From Thamnaconus septentrionalis (Eukaryota > Chordata > Actinopteri > Tetraodontiformes > Monacanthidae), in assembly GCA_009823395.1 (NCBI GenBank), contig CM020509.1:22398199-22462198 (forward strand): a stretch of DNA of 64,000 nt, in the 5' to 3' direction. Positions 11,595 through 22,253 of this stretch are shown in pieces; position 1 is the stretch's first letter, and each line of letters opens with the position of its first letter. The notes beneath the pieces are model-generated. The model searched no databases, was not told the origin of the DNA, and worked only from the letters and a program-made list of their open reading frames with translations. Made by a program: the position numbers and the translations under genes.

Positions 11595-11977
11595 GTCAGT
11601 ACTGGTTTGGAACCAGTGGATGATGGTTCCAGCACCAAAGCCAGTTGATCCCACAGCAGAGGTCCAGTGTTCCCAGTCACAGTGTGAGAGGAGGATGGTG
11701 ACGTCCAGCTGCTCCTCATTCATCCAACATCTGCTGCCAAACTGCTTCTTCTCTCAGTTCACCACTCAATTATTGATCAGTTCGTTCATCAGGCCTCAGT
11801 ATCAGTCCAACACTCCATGGTCACATGACCTTCATATGTTCCACACTTGACATGTGACTGAGAGTCTGCTTCTTCTCACCAGTCACTCCATCATCTCCAT
11901 CAACAGTCAACGTCTCTGTGATGATGCGTTCAAGGACCGTGAGTCCTGACTCCTGCTGTCTCTTCTTCTCTCTGCAG

Positions 11978-12449
11978 GTGGAAGGATTGAGGGAGGATGA
12001 GGAGGAGTGTGAAAAGGAGAGTGAAGAGGAGAGCTCCATCTAGTGGTGGCTGACAGAACTATAACCAGTGGAGCTAAACAGCAAGCTACACACACACACA
12101 CTGTCAGTGGGTGTGTCACGACCTTTGACCCCAGTGCAGCCTCTTGGCTGGCGGACTGGTTCTCCCTACAAGCTGCTGTGCTTACTGGGAGAGATGTCCC
12201 AGAAGCCACTGGTGGAGCTGAATCCTCAGTGGAAGAAGCAGGACTTGGAGCAGCTGCTCAGTGAAGGCAGCAGCAACACAACCACTGCTTCTGCTCTCAT
12301 CATCCACGGCTGGAACATCTCAGCATGAAGGTTCCACACATCCACAACACACTGGTCTGCTCTCACTTCAGAGTTCTATGACATCTTCATTTTGGAGGTG
12401 AAAAATACTTTTCAAGAGACTTTAATTCTGGTTCATGATCTTAAATAAA
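11978..12449 (+). CDS. Gene A terminal exon, stop and 3' UTR
   Basis: Acceptor CTCTGCAG, then G TGG AAG GAT TGA. The protein would end ...ESVRWKD. The stop is at 11988-11990 and AATAAA at 12444-12449. The 3' UTR is conserved with genes C and D (for example GAGCTGAATCCTCAGTGGAA) but lacks about 180 bp present in them. The open frames within it are not supported as coding. Confidence 0.7.
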
Positions 12450-13155
12450 GAAATCATGTGAAACAGACAAAGTGTTTCACAACACCTGTGATGGGACCTC
12501 AAATGATTATTCATTTATAAATAAGACAAAAGAAGTTTCCCTCAAAATAATTCAAGGTTTTGATGCTTGTGAGATGTTTCTGTGGAGATTTAAGAAGGAC
12601 GTCAATGAATCAGAAGGAAACCAGATCATTTATTTTGCTCTTCTCCCTCTCAGGTCTTTTCTGGCAACACGTCTGTTTGTTCATTTGTCAAAACACTCAT
12701 TCAGTTTTCTTCTCACACTTCTGTAAAATTGTGTTTTTTTTCTCATATCGTCAACCTAATTTTGTTACTAGCAAAATACCTTCACTAATTCTTAGTTATA
12801 AAAACCGAGCTCAAACATTATATTTCAATGATTCAATATTCTGACAATAAAAGCCATCACAACTTTTGACCTGTGTGACCTTGACCTCAACTGACGTTTA
12901 ATTTCTGCTGCTTTAACACTTTGATTATATATCTTCTCAAGTCTTGCCATGGGGATTCTCCATATCTTAATAACTTGTGTACTCAAACCTTCTATAGGCC
13001 ACGCCCACTTCTCCACTAGGTCTCAACATAAACCACATGAATCAATGAAAATAAATCTCACTTTTACAAACAAATCCAATTCAGTTCAAATATAATTTGG
13101 CCCATAAAATAAATGTTACATTATAATTAATCACCACCAAAAAAATCAATACTGG
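12450..13155. other. Intergenic, no gene recognised
   Basis: AT-rich sequence downstream of the gene A poly(A) signal. No exon-like structure, domain or repeat family was recognised on either strand. Confidence 0.4.
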
Positions 13156-13335
13156 ATATGAGGTGGTTTGCCCTCTCTGGGGCGGTGGGGAGGCCCTGCC
13201 TCAGGTGGAGGAGTTCCAGCATCTCGGGGTCTTGTTTGGGATGCCTCCTGGACGCCTCTCTGGGGAGGTGTTCCTGGCATGTCCCACCAGGAGGAGACCC
13301 TGCTGGAGGGACCAGGTCTCTGATTACTGCTCAGG
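13156..13335 (+). mobile_element. Internally deleted LINE fragment
   Basis: The first half matches 63339-63415 of the LINE at the window end (CAGGTGGAGGAGTT, ATCTCGGGGTCTTGTT). The second half matches 63757-63820 (CCTGGACGCCTC ... CATGTCCCACC). About 340 bp between them are missing, so this is a deleted copy of the same LINE family. Confidence 0.75.
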
Positions 13336-14140
13336 CTTACAGAACTCTGACACTAGGCACCAACAATTAAACCAAGTAGAACATCTTTATTGAATTTTCT
13401 GTGTATTGAATATGAATGAGTGAGTGAGTGAGTGAGTGAGTGAGTGAGTGAGTGACGATGACTTGTGTTGTTTGGTATCAGTGTTTGTGGCCTTTTTGGA
13501 CCCAGTAATAATCTGTGATGTTGGCTTCCACTTAAAACACTTTGGCTCAAGTCCTGCTATTTTCAAGGTCATATGCAATGATTCATACATCCATGGCCAG
13601 GATTATGATCATAAAATATGACATGCTTTTAAAAGTGACCTATGAAAACAGCAGTGTTTATTTTGTAAACGACGACGTTTACTAAACGTAAACACTATTT
13701 CAGCAGCAGGTATATTAGCTCAGCACTAAGCAGCAGAATGCAGTTTCTATTTAACTAGCAGCTACTTGGTCAGCCGTTAACACAACAAACCCGCTGTCTG
13801 TCACAGTGAAACCATTTTTATTTATTGACTACCATCATTCAAACCTAAGATGGATCACTGATGTGTGTGACTATTTTTGACTCGCTCCGTTCGCATACTC
13901 CGGTGGTCTCTGTGATGCTCGTAGCTCCTGATCCAGTCGTAATTTCCAAAGAAAATAAAACTTCCAGGGAATGCCGTAACAGAAGTGCTTTTTTCATTGG
14001 CTGTTGCGTTAAGATTTACCCAGATACCGTAGTGCTTCTGTTTCTGGTTGACTACACCATCTGGCTTAAGTCACATGACGAGTCATGACATCTATTTCAC
14101 TTAGTTTCACAGACTGCATGGTGAGACTCAGAGTCTCGTC
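13336..14140. other. Intergenic with TGAG microsatellite
   Basis: A four-base TGAG repeat of about ten units lies at 13417-13455. The remainder has no gene that I can recognise. Confidence 0.5.
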
Positions 14141-14144
14141 GCAC

Positions 14145-15230
14145 TCGCAAACTTCAGTAATTAGTTCAATCAGAGCAGCTCTTCAAACTCCCTGATGAAA
14201 GCAAAGTTTGTATCAAATAATCAGTGGATTCACTTCATAGTCAAATCTTTATGAAACATCCTGAACTTGACATGACAGCGGTATCAGGTTTGACCAGCAG
14301 GTGTCAGCAGATGACTTCCCAGCTTTGTGGCTTCCTGCACCGTAGACTCTCGCTCCACACCATCCTCAGCTGCTCTCTGCAGGGAGAAACAGCTGACTTG
14401 TCACTCACTGTGTTGTGACATCCTGAGGGGACTCAGCTTTACTGTGTGATGGATGGTTAGTGCCCTCTGGAACTCAGCCACTACATTACACTGAACCACA
14501 TCGCCCTCCACTGGCCGTAGAATGAGCTGCAGTTGAGTGTCACATGGTCCACTCGCACTGTGGCTGTTAGTTTGGTTGTGATGTGAGACAGCTGTTGAAA
14601 TAAAAGCCTGAATCAGTGACAACAATCAGTGTTGATGAGCACTGGCCACTTTATTAGAGACACCTCGCCAGTCTTTGCTTGGAAACCTTCCACCCCCAGT
14701 GGGAGGAGCAGCCATCAAGAGGCAAGAAGAGAAACCGAAAGTCAAAGTTGTTATCAGTCCAACTCCATGCTGTCTTGATGCAGTTTGAGCAGAAGCAGAA
14801 GTGAAGCCGTTGGGTGAGTTGTTCTTTGCTATTATCTCCTTTTCCAGCGGCCAAAAGTGGCCCTCAAGCCGCTAACAATCAAAGATTTAATTTGTCACAT
14901 GTCACGGCATTGAAATGTGGCTGTGGCAACGTGATTGTAAAATAAGAGGAATTAAGAAAGTTTCAAGGAAAAGTAATTAAAAAAGTAGCAAGTGGCGAGT
15001 AAAATATACGTTTTTACAAAGTACGAGTACAAAGTTTAAAAAGTGAAAAGTACAGAAAAGAGTCTTCGAAGTGTTGTGCAATACAATCAATATACATAAG
15101 TCGCGTTGGGGTTTAGCCGAGAGAAAAAGAAAGAGGAAGGCGGGGGGGAGGTAAAATGAAGTTCTGGACTCCTAAACACAGGTTCTGTTAAAGTTCAGAG
15201 TGAGTAGAGTGGAAAACATCGTCAATAATG
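14145..15230 (+). repeat. Paralogous block shared with 33305-34470
   Basis: Near-collinear with 33305-34470 (for example ATCAGAGCAGCTCTTCAAAC, GGCCACTTTATTAG). It marks the upstream flank of gene B as a duplicate of the upstream flank of gene C. It contains the candidate exon 1 of gene B. Confidence 0.7.
14690..14813 (+). other. Probable non-coding exon 1 of gene B
   Basis: Aligns with exon 1 of genes D and E: the GTGGGAGGA stretch, an AAAGTTGTT stretch, a CTCCAT stretch, then a CAG-containing end with a GTGAGT donor at 14814. If correct, intron 1 of gene B is about 7.3 kb and filled with transposable elements. Inferred from homology; the 5' end is unknown. Confidence 0.4.
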
Positions 15231-16011
15231 GACAATTATTTATTGTGACGATTAAAATGAATAAAAACTAAAGAATAAGCCCCGAGTCCTCCCACGTTGG
15301 ACTACGTTGTCAGCGGCGATCCTCCCGCCGGAACCGGACCTGTTCGTTCTCTCAAAGCCTCCTTCAAAAACCTCGTCAGACTAACGAACGAAATATGAGC
15401 CGCTACGAATGAGAATGGAAGAATGAAGCGTGAATAGAAGAGCGCTGCATCGCGACCACAGCCCTCTCTGACGTCACTTCCCCTCTATTCCACTGGGGAC
15501 TTGGTCCGCGTAGCTGACTCCGACCCGCGTCCACGGTGCCGCTCCTCGGATGCCCTCCACCAGACGTCCGCTTCCTCCAGGCCCAGGCTCTGTCCAGCGG
15601 CAGAATGCGGCGACGACTCCCTTTCCGTCTGTTCCCTTCTTCCCGCTGCTTCTCCTCCCTTTCTGTCGGCCGTCTGTCCTTTCAATGTCCTGCTCAGCGT
15701 CCACACCGGTTCTTACTCTGGTGATTGTATTTGGATGGATGGGGCGTTCAGGGAAAATTGGAGTGAAAAGTCCAGGTAAAAGATAAAAATTAAATAAAAC
15801 AGTTCACAGATTTAAAACTCACAGTAAAAGAGAAAAAGAAGTGAAAAACCAAACACAGCACACAAGTAAAATACACACATTAAAAAAGGAAAAGGAAAAC
15901 CACCGCCACCGCGCACTATAAAAAACAATGAGGAAATTCCAACCCTGTCACACAAACTAGAATTAGTTGCAAACAATGGAATGCAATACATGAAACAATG
16001 AGATAATAATA
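15231..16011. other. GC- and CpG-rich segment, unexplained
   Basis: About 15290-15720 is much richer in GC and CpG than its surroundings and has overlapping short open frames on both strands. None resembles a protein I know. It has no counterpart in the gene C flank. It could be part of an insertion or a CpG island. Confidence 0.3.
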
Positions 16012-18012
16012 AATTAAAGCTGCAAGCAGCGTTTGTGGGACTGAGGCCGACGTGACCCCTGATGACACCCGATCTCTGCTGACGGCTGCAATTGACCCCG
16101 TCCTCTGCCGACGCCCAGCGACATCTGCTGACTTTGAAAGAAGTCTATGCAAATGATGCAGATTTTTTACCACCAGTTTTTTTTTTTTTTTTTTTTTTTG
16201 AAGTGGCTGTCAAATGTAAAACATAGGCCTTGATGGGACAAACACGTCAGTGTTTGAATGACGTCTGTAGCACTTTCCTGAAGGAAACTGCAGCCATTTG
16301 TGTGTTGGAAAAGAGGGAGAAGTGGTCTAATTAATCATCATAAGCATGTGTATTCAAATGATGCAGATTTTTTACCTCCAGTTTTGTTTTGAAGTGGCTG
16401 TCTAATGTAAATTATAGGCCTTGATGAGACAAACACGTGGGTGTTTGAATGACGTCTGTAGGAATTCCCTAAAGGAAACTGCAGCCATTTATGTGTGTGT
16501 TGAAAAAAAGGGAGAAGAGGACTAATTAATCATCATAAGCCTGTGTATGCAAATGATGCAGATTTTTTACTTCCTTTTTTTTTCAGTGGCTGTCAAATGT
16601 GAAATATAGGCCTTGATGAGACAAACGCGTGGATGTTTGAATGACGTCTGTAGGACTTCCCTAAAGGAAATTGCAGCCATTTATGTGTGTGTTGAAAAAG
16701 AGGGAGAGAAAGAGAAAAGTGTTAGGGCTCCCAACTAGCAGGAGCAGAGTTAGCTCCGCTAGCTCCGCTTGCAACCTTGGACACCTAAGCTTAGAACTCA
16801 GCCATTTCGGCGTCTACATGAAAGATATTGACATCATCTTTTAGGTAAGGGCTTCAGCAATGTAACTATGTATAGTTCTCTGGAGTGTGAATAACGGTGT
16901 AGGCGTGGTCAGTGAAAAAACTGACTTTTCTTTCCGTTGGGGTGATCTCAAACAACTCGAAATATCTCACTTCCTGTTTGTCGCAGGACAAAAATTAGAG
17001 TGTACGCGACGTAGAGCTTGATGAGACGAATGTGTGGGTTTTTGCTGCATGAATTTTTGATGTTCCTAGAGGGCGCTATGTGCATTTTTAGTTTTCTGGT
17101 GTTTTTTTTTTTTTTTAATTTTGGTCAGTTTTGACATCCACCGACTTTAAAGGGCTATAAAATGAAAACAGTGCAATGCATCCGGACAGTTCTTTTTACG
17201 TTGACCTTCTGACAGTCTAGTCTGTGTAATACAAAAGGTTTGAAACTTGCAGCATTCACGGTTGTTGAGTTCTGTGATTCTGGATGATTTCAAACAGGTG
17301 AAAGTAACTCACTTACGGTTTGTCAGGGGTCAAAGGTCAGAGTGTCAGAATGTAGGTCTCTATCCAAGGAACGCGTGGGTTTTTGTCCCATGTCATTTCG
17401 ACCTTCCTAGAGGGCGCTAAAGGCTTTTTAATTTCTTCAGTGGGCATTTTGAGCGATTTTTGGTCAATTTTCAAAGTGCATTGACTTTGGAGGGTTGTTG
17501 CACGAAAACGGTTTGAGTTATGACAAATATTTTGATGATTATTTGTAATGAAGGTCCAGTCTATGTCATACTGAATTTTCAAGGCCGTCGGACTTGCGCT
17601 TTCTGAGCCTTATGTTTTCGCTCTGTTCCAAACAAGTGACAATAGCTCACTTCCGGTTTGTCGGGCGACAAAACTTAGAGCGTACGAAATGTCGGGCTTG
17701 AAAAGACGAACGCGTGTAATTTTTTTCCACCTTCCTAGTGGAAGCTAGGGCCATTTCTAATTTTTGGACGCCTCGAGGGGGACGCCTCGAGGGGGACGCC
17801 TCTAGGGGGACGCCTCTAGAAGTGGAATTTTGCCTTTTTCTCTTCATTTTCTTTCATTTTGTACCAGTTTCTACCTCTGTGCCAAATTTGGTGACTTTTG
17901 GAGCATGTTTTGTAAATAATAATAAGTAAGAAACGGACGAAGAACAATCGAGTCTTCGCCTGGCGAAGACCTGCTCTGATGAGAGCAGGCCTTCACTGTG
18001 GCTCAGTCCCGA
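16012..18012 (+). mobile_element. Interspersed element R1, copy a
   Basis: Begins AATTAAAGCTGCAAGCAGCG and ends with two hairpin-forming motifs (CTTCGCC...GGCGAAG and CCTGCTC...GAGCAGG) followed by GCTCAGTCCC. The body has several related 190-bp tandem segments (around 16140, 16350, 16550: AATGATGCAGATTTTTTAC). It has no coding capacity that I recognise. The flank of gene C at 34492-34560 matches both sides of this copy but lacks it. The class is unassigned. Confidence 0.65.
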
Positions 18013-18041
18013 ATAATTATGATAATATCAACAGTAATAGG

Positions 18042-21000
18042 AATTAAAGCTGCAAGCAGCGTTTGCGGGACTGAGCCGCCTTGGCCGACGCGACCCCTGA
18101 TGACCCCCGACCTCTGCCCATGCCTGAAATTGACCCCCATCCTCTGCCGACGACCGGCGACATCTGCTGACTCTGAAAGAAGTCTATGCAAATGATGCAG
18201 ATTTCTTACCGCCAGTTTTTGTTTTTTTGTTTTTTTTTGGAAGATGCTTTCAAATGTGAAATATAGGCCTTGAGGAGACAAACACATTGATGTTTGAATG
18301 ACGTCTGTAGCACTTTTCTAAAGGAAACTGCAGCTATTTATGTGTGTTGACAAAGAGGGAGAAGAGGTCTAATTTAATCATCACAAACCTGTGCATGCAA
18401 ATGATGCAGATTTTTTATCTGCATTTTTTTTTGAAGTGGCTGTCAAATGTAAAATATAGGCCTTGATGAGACAAACACGTGGATGTTTGAATGACGTCTG
18501 TAGCACTTTTGTAAAGGAAACTGCAGGCATTTATGTGTTGAAAAAGAGGGAGACACAGAGAAGGTGTTAGGGCTCCCGACTAGCAGGAGCAGAGTTAGCG
18601 CCGCTTTTGCAACCTTGGACACCTAAGCTTACAACTCAGCCATTTCGGCGTCTACAGGAAAGATATTGCTATCATCTTTTAGCTAAGGGCTTCAGCAATC
18701 TAAATATGTATAGTTATCCGGGGTGTGAATAACGGTGTAGGCGTGGTGAGTGGAAAAAAACGGACTTTGTTTTTTTCGTTGGGGCGATCTCAAAAAACTC
18801 GAAATATTTCACTTCCTGTTTGTTGGACGAGGGCGCTACGTGTGTAAGACAGTCAAATCCACATCCTGAAGCGTTTTCTCTATTAATGGAAGCTCTTCCC
18901 AGACAGGGGTTACAACTGTGTTAATTTCACCCATTGTAATTAACTAACTTGATTTACATGCCACGGGAAAGGAATCCCCGAGGGCCAAAAGGTATCTCCT
19001 TGGGTTTGTTTGATGTGCATTTGGGGACTGTCTCTGCCTTTTGTTTATAACTTTCCTTTGAAATGTTGTGAGACTCAGTGCGAGAGGTGTGAAGGTCTTG
19101 GTGATCTATTGTTACTGTGGAAAATAACCCCTGATGACCAAAAGGTTCCCAGTAAGAACATATTTGATTTGAATCTTTTAAATATGCATGGTAGAGGTGT
19201 CTCTGTTCTGGGAGGATATTTAAGAGAAGGAACAAGAATCTGAGGGGTCTTTTGGCTGATCCTGTTCCCTCTTCTTGGTCTGCGTACCATCATTTTCACA
19301 CAACCGGTCTGTTACATTTTGTTGCATTTTACTCTGGACGTCGCAATAAACTGGTATGTTATCCATTTCCTTCAATATCAACTTGTTGAGACTTTTGTTC
19401 TATGTGGATAATTATCTGACATTGAATGTTGATTTAGTCTTCAGTTATATGGTAAATTTATCCAAGTAATGCTTGTACTCTTTACCTCTGAGTTGAATAG
19501 AAAAGATTGAGTATCATGTTTTTCTACTATTGAGTTAGATTATATAAACCTCTGAATATCTCAACCTAGATGTCTGGGCTGTTCTTCTATGTTAAGAAGG
19601 TCACTGAATGATTTGTCTATATCTGCCATCACTGAACTAAGATAGGGATTAATCAGAATCCCAATGACCTTAGTTATATGGTAAGTTTCACTGGACATTA
19701 TTCAAACCCTTAACCTCTGAGTTGGACAGATAAGATTGGGTATCATGTTCAATAACCTCTGAATACTCCAACCCAGACATCAGGCTATTCTTCCATGTTA
19801 AATAAATAAACTGAATAGTTTGTTAATGTATGTAAGCCATCCCTGAACTGAAGACTACTGTCAGAATCACTAGAATTCAATCATATTGAGTCTATATTCT
19901 TAACTAGTAATTAAGTCTTTCTCTCAACCGATATACAAAAGTAAAGTTATTATTATCAAATGGAGTCAGATTAAATTAATTATTACGTACTTTACTTTGA
20001 AATCCTCATCTTAAGTACCGGAACGACGGAATACGTGTTGGGGAGATATTAGTATTTGTGCCTAGATATTTCCTCCCCTACACGTGCATTTTTAGTTTGT
20101 TTTCTGGTGTTTTTTTTAGCTGTTTTTCAGTTTTGACATCACTGACTTTAAAGGGCTGTGAAATGAAAACGGTGCAACAATTCCGGACCATTCTTTTTGC
20201 GTTGACCTTCTGAAAGTCCAGTCTTTGCAATACAAAAGTTTTGAAAGTTGCAACATTCACGGTTGTTGAGTTGTGTCACTGTGCATGATTTCAAACAAGT
20301 GTAAATAGCTAACTTCCGGTTTGTCAGGGGTCAAAGGTCAGAGTGTCAGAATGTAGGTCTCTATCCAAGGAACGCGTGGGTTTTTGTACCATGTCGTTTC
20401 GACCTTCCTAGAGGGCGCTAAAGGCATTTTAATTTTTGCGACGGGATTTTGAGCGATTTTTGGTCAATTTTCAATGTGCGTCAACTTTGGAGGGCCGTTG
20501 CACGAAAACGGTTTGAAAATTTCAATTTTCTTTGATAATTGTTTGGAATGAAGGTCCAGTGTATGCCATACTGAATTTTCAAGGCTGTCAGACTTGCGCT
20601 TGCTGAGCCTTGTGTTTTCTCTCATTTCCAAAAAAGTGACGATAGCTCACTTCCGGTTTGTGTGGGGTCAAAGGTCATCATATCAGCAAATAGCACCCAA
20701 TTGCCCGCATGCGTGGGTGTTGGTCCCATGTCTGTACGACCTTCCTAGAAGGAAATAGTTTTGCAAAAGGGCCAAAAAAAAGGCAAAATACAAGTTGAAA
20801 TAACTCACTTCCTGTTTGTCGAGCGACAAAAGTTAGAGCGTATGAAATGTCGGGCTATACGAGACGAACGCGTGGATATGTTCCTCATATTTTTTTGACC
20901 TTCCTAGTGGAAGCTAGGGCTAGCGATCACTTTTTTACACCAGTTGAAATTTTTGGACGCCTGTAGGGGGTGCTAGAGAGTGGAATTTTGCCTTGCACTC

Positions 21001-21372
21001 TTCATTTTATAAAATTTTTCGCCAGTTTCTACTGGCGTGCCAAATCTGGTGAGTTTTGGAGTATGTTAAGGGGGTCAAAATGGGCTTCGAAGCCGGTCGT
21101 TAATAATAATAATAAGAAGAAACATTACAAAAACAATCAAGACTAAGACTTCGCCTTGCGTAGTCCTGCTCTGATGAGAGCAGGCCTTCGCTGAGGCTCA
21201 GTCCCGAACAAGACTTCGCCTTGCGTAGTCCTGCTCTGATGAGAGCAGGCCTTCGCTGAGGCTCAGTCCCGAATAAGAAGAAGAAGAAGAAACTGAGCAA
21301 AAACAATCGAGTCTTCGCCTTGCGAAGACCTGCTCTGATCAGAGCAGGCCTTCGCTATGGCTCAGTCCCGAA
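18042..21372 (+). mobile_element. Interspersed element R1, copy b, split by a solo LTR
   Basis: A second copy of the element at 16012, with the same start and the same body. It is interrupted from 18843 to 20082 by a TG...CA insertion. Its 3' end carries three copies of the hairpin terminus (about 21145-21208, 21209-21272 and 21309-21372). Confidence 0.65.
18843..20082. mobile_element. Solo LTR, 1,240 bp, with 4-bp target-site duplication
   Basis: The insertion starts TGTAAGAC and ends CCCTACA (TG...CA ends) and is flanked by CGTG at 18839-18842 and 20083-20086. Removing it rejoins the R1 element as in its sister copy (GGGCGCTATGTGCATT near 17065-17085). A TATA-like ATATTTAAG at 19216 and an AATAAA at 19345 suit an LTR promoter and poly(A) signal in + orientation. 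Two related segments of about 200 bp lie inside (about 19443 and 19673). No internal viral or retrotransposon genes are present, so the class (ERV or Gypsy-like) is open. Confidence 0.65.
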
Positions 21373-21458
21373 TAATAACATCAGTAAATAGTAGTAATAA
21401 TAGTAATAGTGCAATAGTAGAGTAAAATATATCCAAAAATATAATATCATATCAGGTA

Positions 21459-21610
21459 CGTGGTGCAGTGGTTAGCATCGTTGCCTCACAGCAAGAAGGT
21501 TGTGGGTTCGATTCCACACCTGAGACCTTTCTGTGTAGAGTTTGCATGTTCTCCATGTTCTCCATGTGTCTGCTGGCTTCTCTCCATGTTCTCCATGTGT
21601 CTGCTGGCTT
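21459..21610 (+). mobile_element. tRNA-like SINE-type repeat
   Basis: Starts TGGTGCAGTGGTTAGCATC (A-box-like) and has GGTTCGATTCC at 21505 (B-box-like), followed by the typical teleost tail CTGTGTAGAGTTTGCATG. A second copy is at 34578. It is a repeat and not a functional tRNA: no cloverleaf or acceptor stem. Confidence 0.6.
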
Positions 21611-22115
21611 CTCTCCAGGTTCTCTCTCTTTCACTCAGAGATAAAGTGCCATCAATAATAGACTTTAAATCTTATAGTGAACAGAATCAGACTTCTGAGC
21701 CCCACCACCCTGGAGGAGAATCATCACGTGACAACCAGGAATTCCCACAAAATATTAATATGAAGTTAGGTACAATATAATGAAATAGGAAAAAAAAACT
21801 TATTTTATTTTGAATGGCTCCATCAGAATGTTCTGAAATTGAGTGAGGAGTCTCCTGGGGTGGTGCAGGACTGCCCTCTAGTGGAACCATCCAGTGACAA
21901 CAGGGAATTTTGCTAAAATCTTCATGTGAAGTCTACTTCAGAGTAAAGCAACTCAGTGTGTTGTTGTCATTGTGCCCAGTGATGATCATAATGCCTGGTG
22001 TGGTCAGAGGAGCAGAAGTCCAGTGTCTGCTGGCTCCTGTCCTGCACTCTCCCACTGCAGTGAAGTTTTGCACTGTGTTCTGAGCTGACAGTAGAACTGC
22101 TGTGTTTTACCTCAG
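21611..22115 (+). repeat. Flank shared with gene C upstream region
   Basis: Collinear with about 34701-35207 ahead of gene C exon 2. No exon was recognised inside it. It shows that genes B and C were duplicated together with this flank. Confidence 0.6.
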
Positions 22116-22253
22116 ACTGACTGCAGTTCAGGAGATGGATGGAGAAGAAGTCAGACCAGAGTCTCCAGGGTCCAGCATGGTGTCTCTGAAGAGTGACCGG
22201 TCCAAAGATCTCTCTCTATTCTTCAGTAATGAACCTGGACCTTCTGAGACACA
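22116..22253 (+). CDS. Gene B exon 2, start codon and N-terminal repeat 1
   Basis: Acceptor ACCTCAG, ATG at 22135-22137, 39 codons plus two bases, donor GTAAGA. It carries [14 protein letters not shown] and NEPGPSET. Nearly identical to gene C exon 2 at 35208-35345. Confidence 0.8.

Larger units (their letters stand above)
3725..12449 (+). pseudogene. Gene A: NLRC3-like receptor, FISNA-NACHT plus eight LRR exons, disrupted
   Basis: A teleost NLR-C family member, by family a cytosolic nucleotide-binding innate-immunity sensor or regulator. Exons: non-coding 1 (to 3842), 2 (4011-4160, ATG at 4030), FISNA-NACHT (4889-6747), eight LRR exons (7439-7609, 8223-8396, 8764-8937, 9140-9313, 9914-10090, 10417-10593, 10912-11085, 11421-11594) and a terminal exon with stop TGA at 11988-11990. 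An AATAAA at 12444 can end the transcript. Two lesions break it: a 52-bp deletion at about 5582 shifts the frame and reaches a stop at 5622-5624, and LRR exon 7 carries an in-frame TAG. The remaining exons keep good splice sites and phase, so the damage is recent or the locus makes partial products. No B30.2 domain is present. Confidence 0.85.

Noticed and set aside
12068..12328. Open frames in the gene A 3' UTR and counterparts at 40175-40679 and 50138-50531
   Set aside because: They follow the terminal stop, change register between copies and show no domain.
11595..12450. B30.2/SPRY exon expected in some fish NLR-C genes
   Set aside because: Searched by eye after each LRR array; every gene end found is a ten-base terminal exon and no B30.2 motif was seen.
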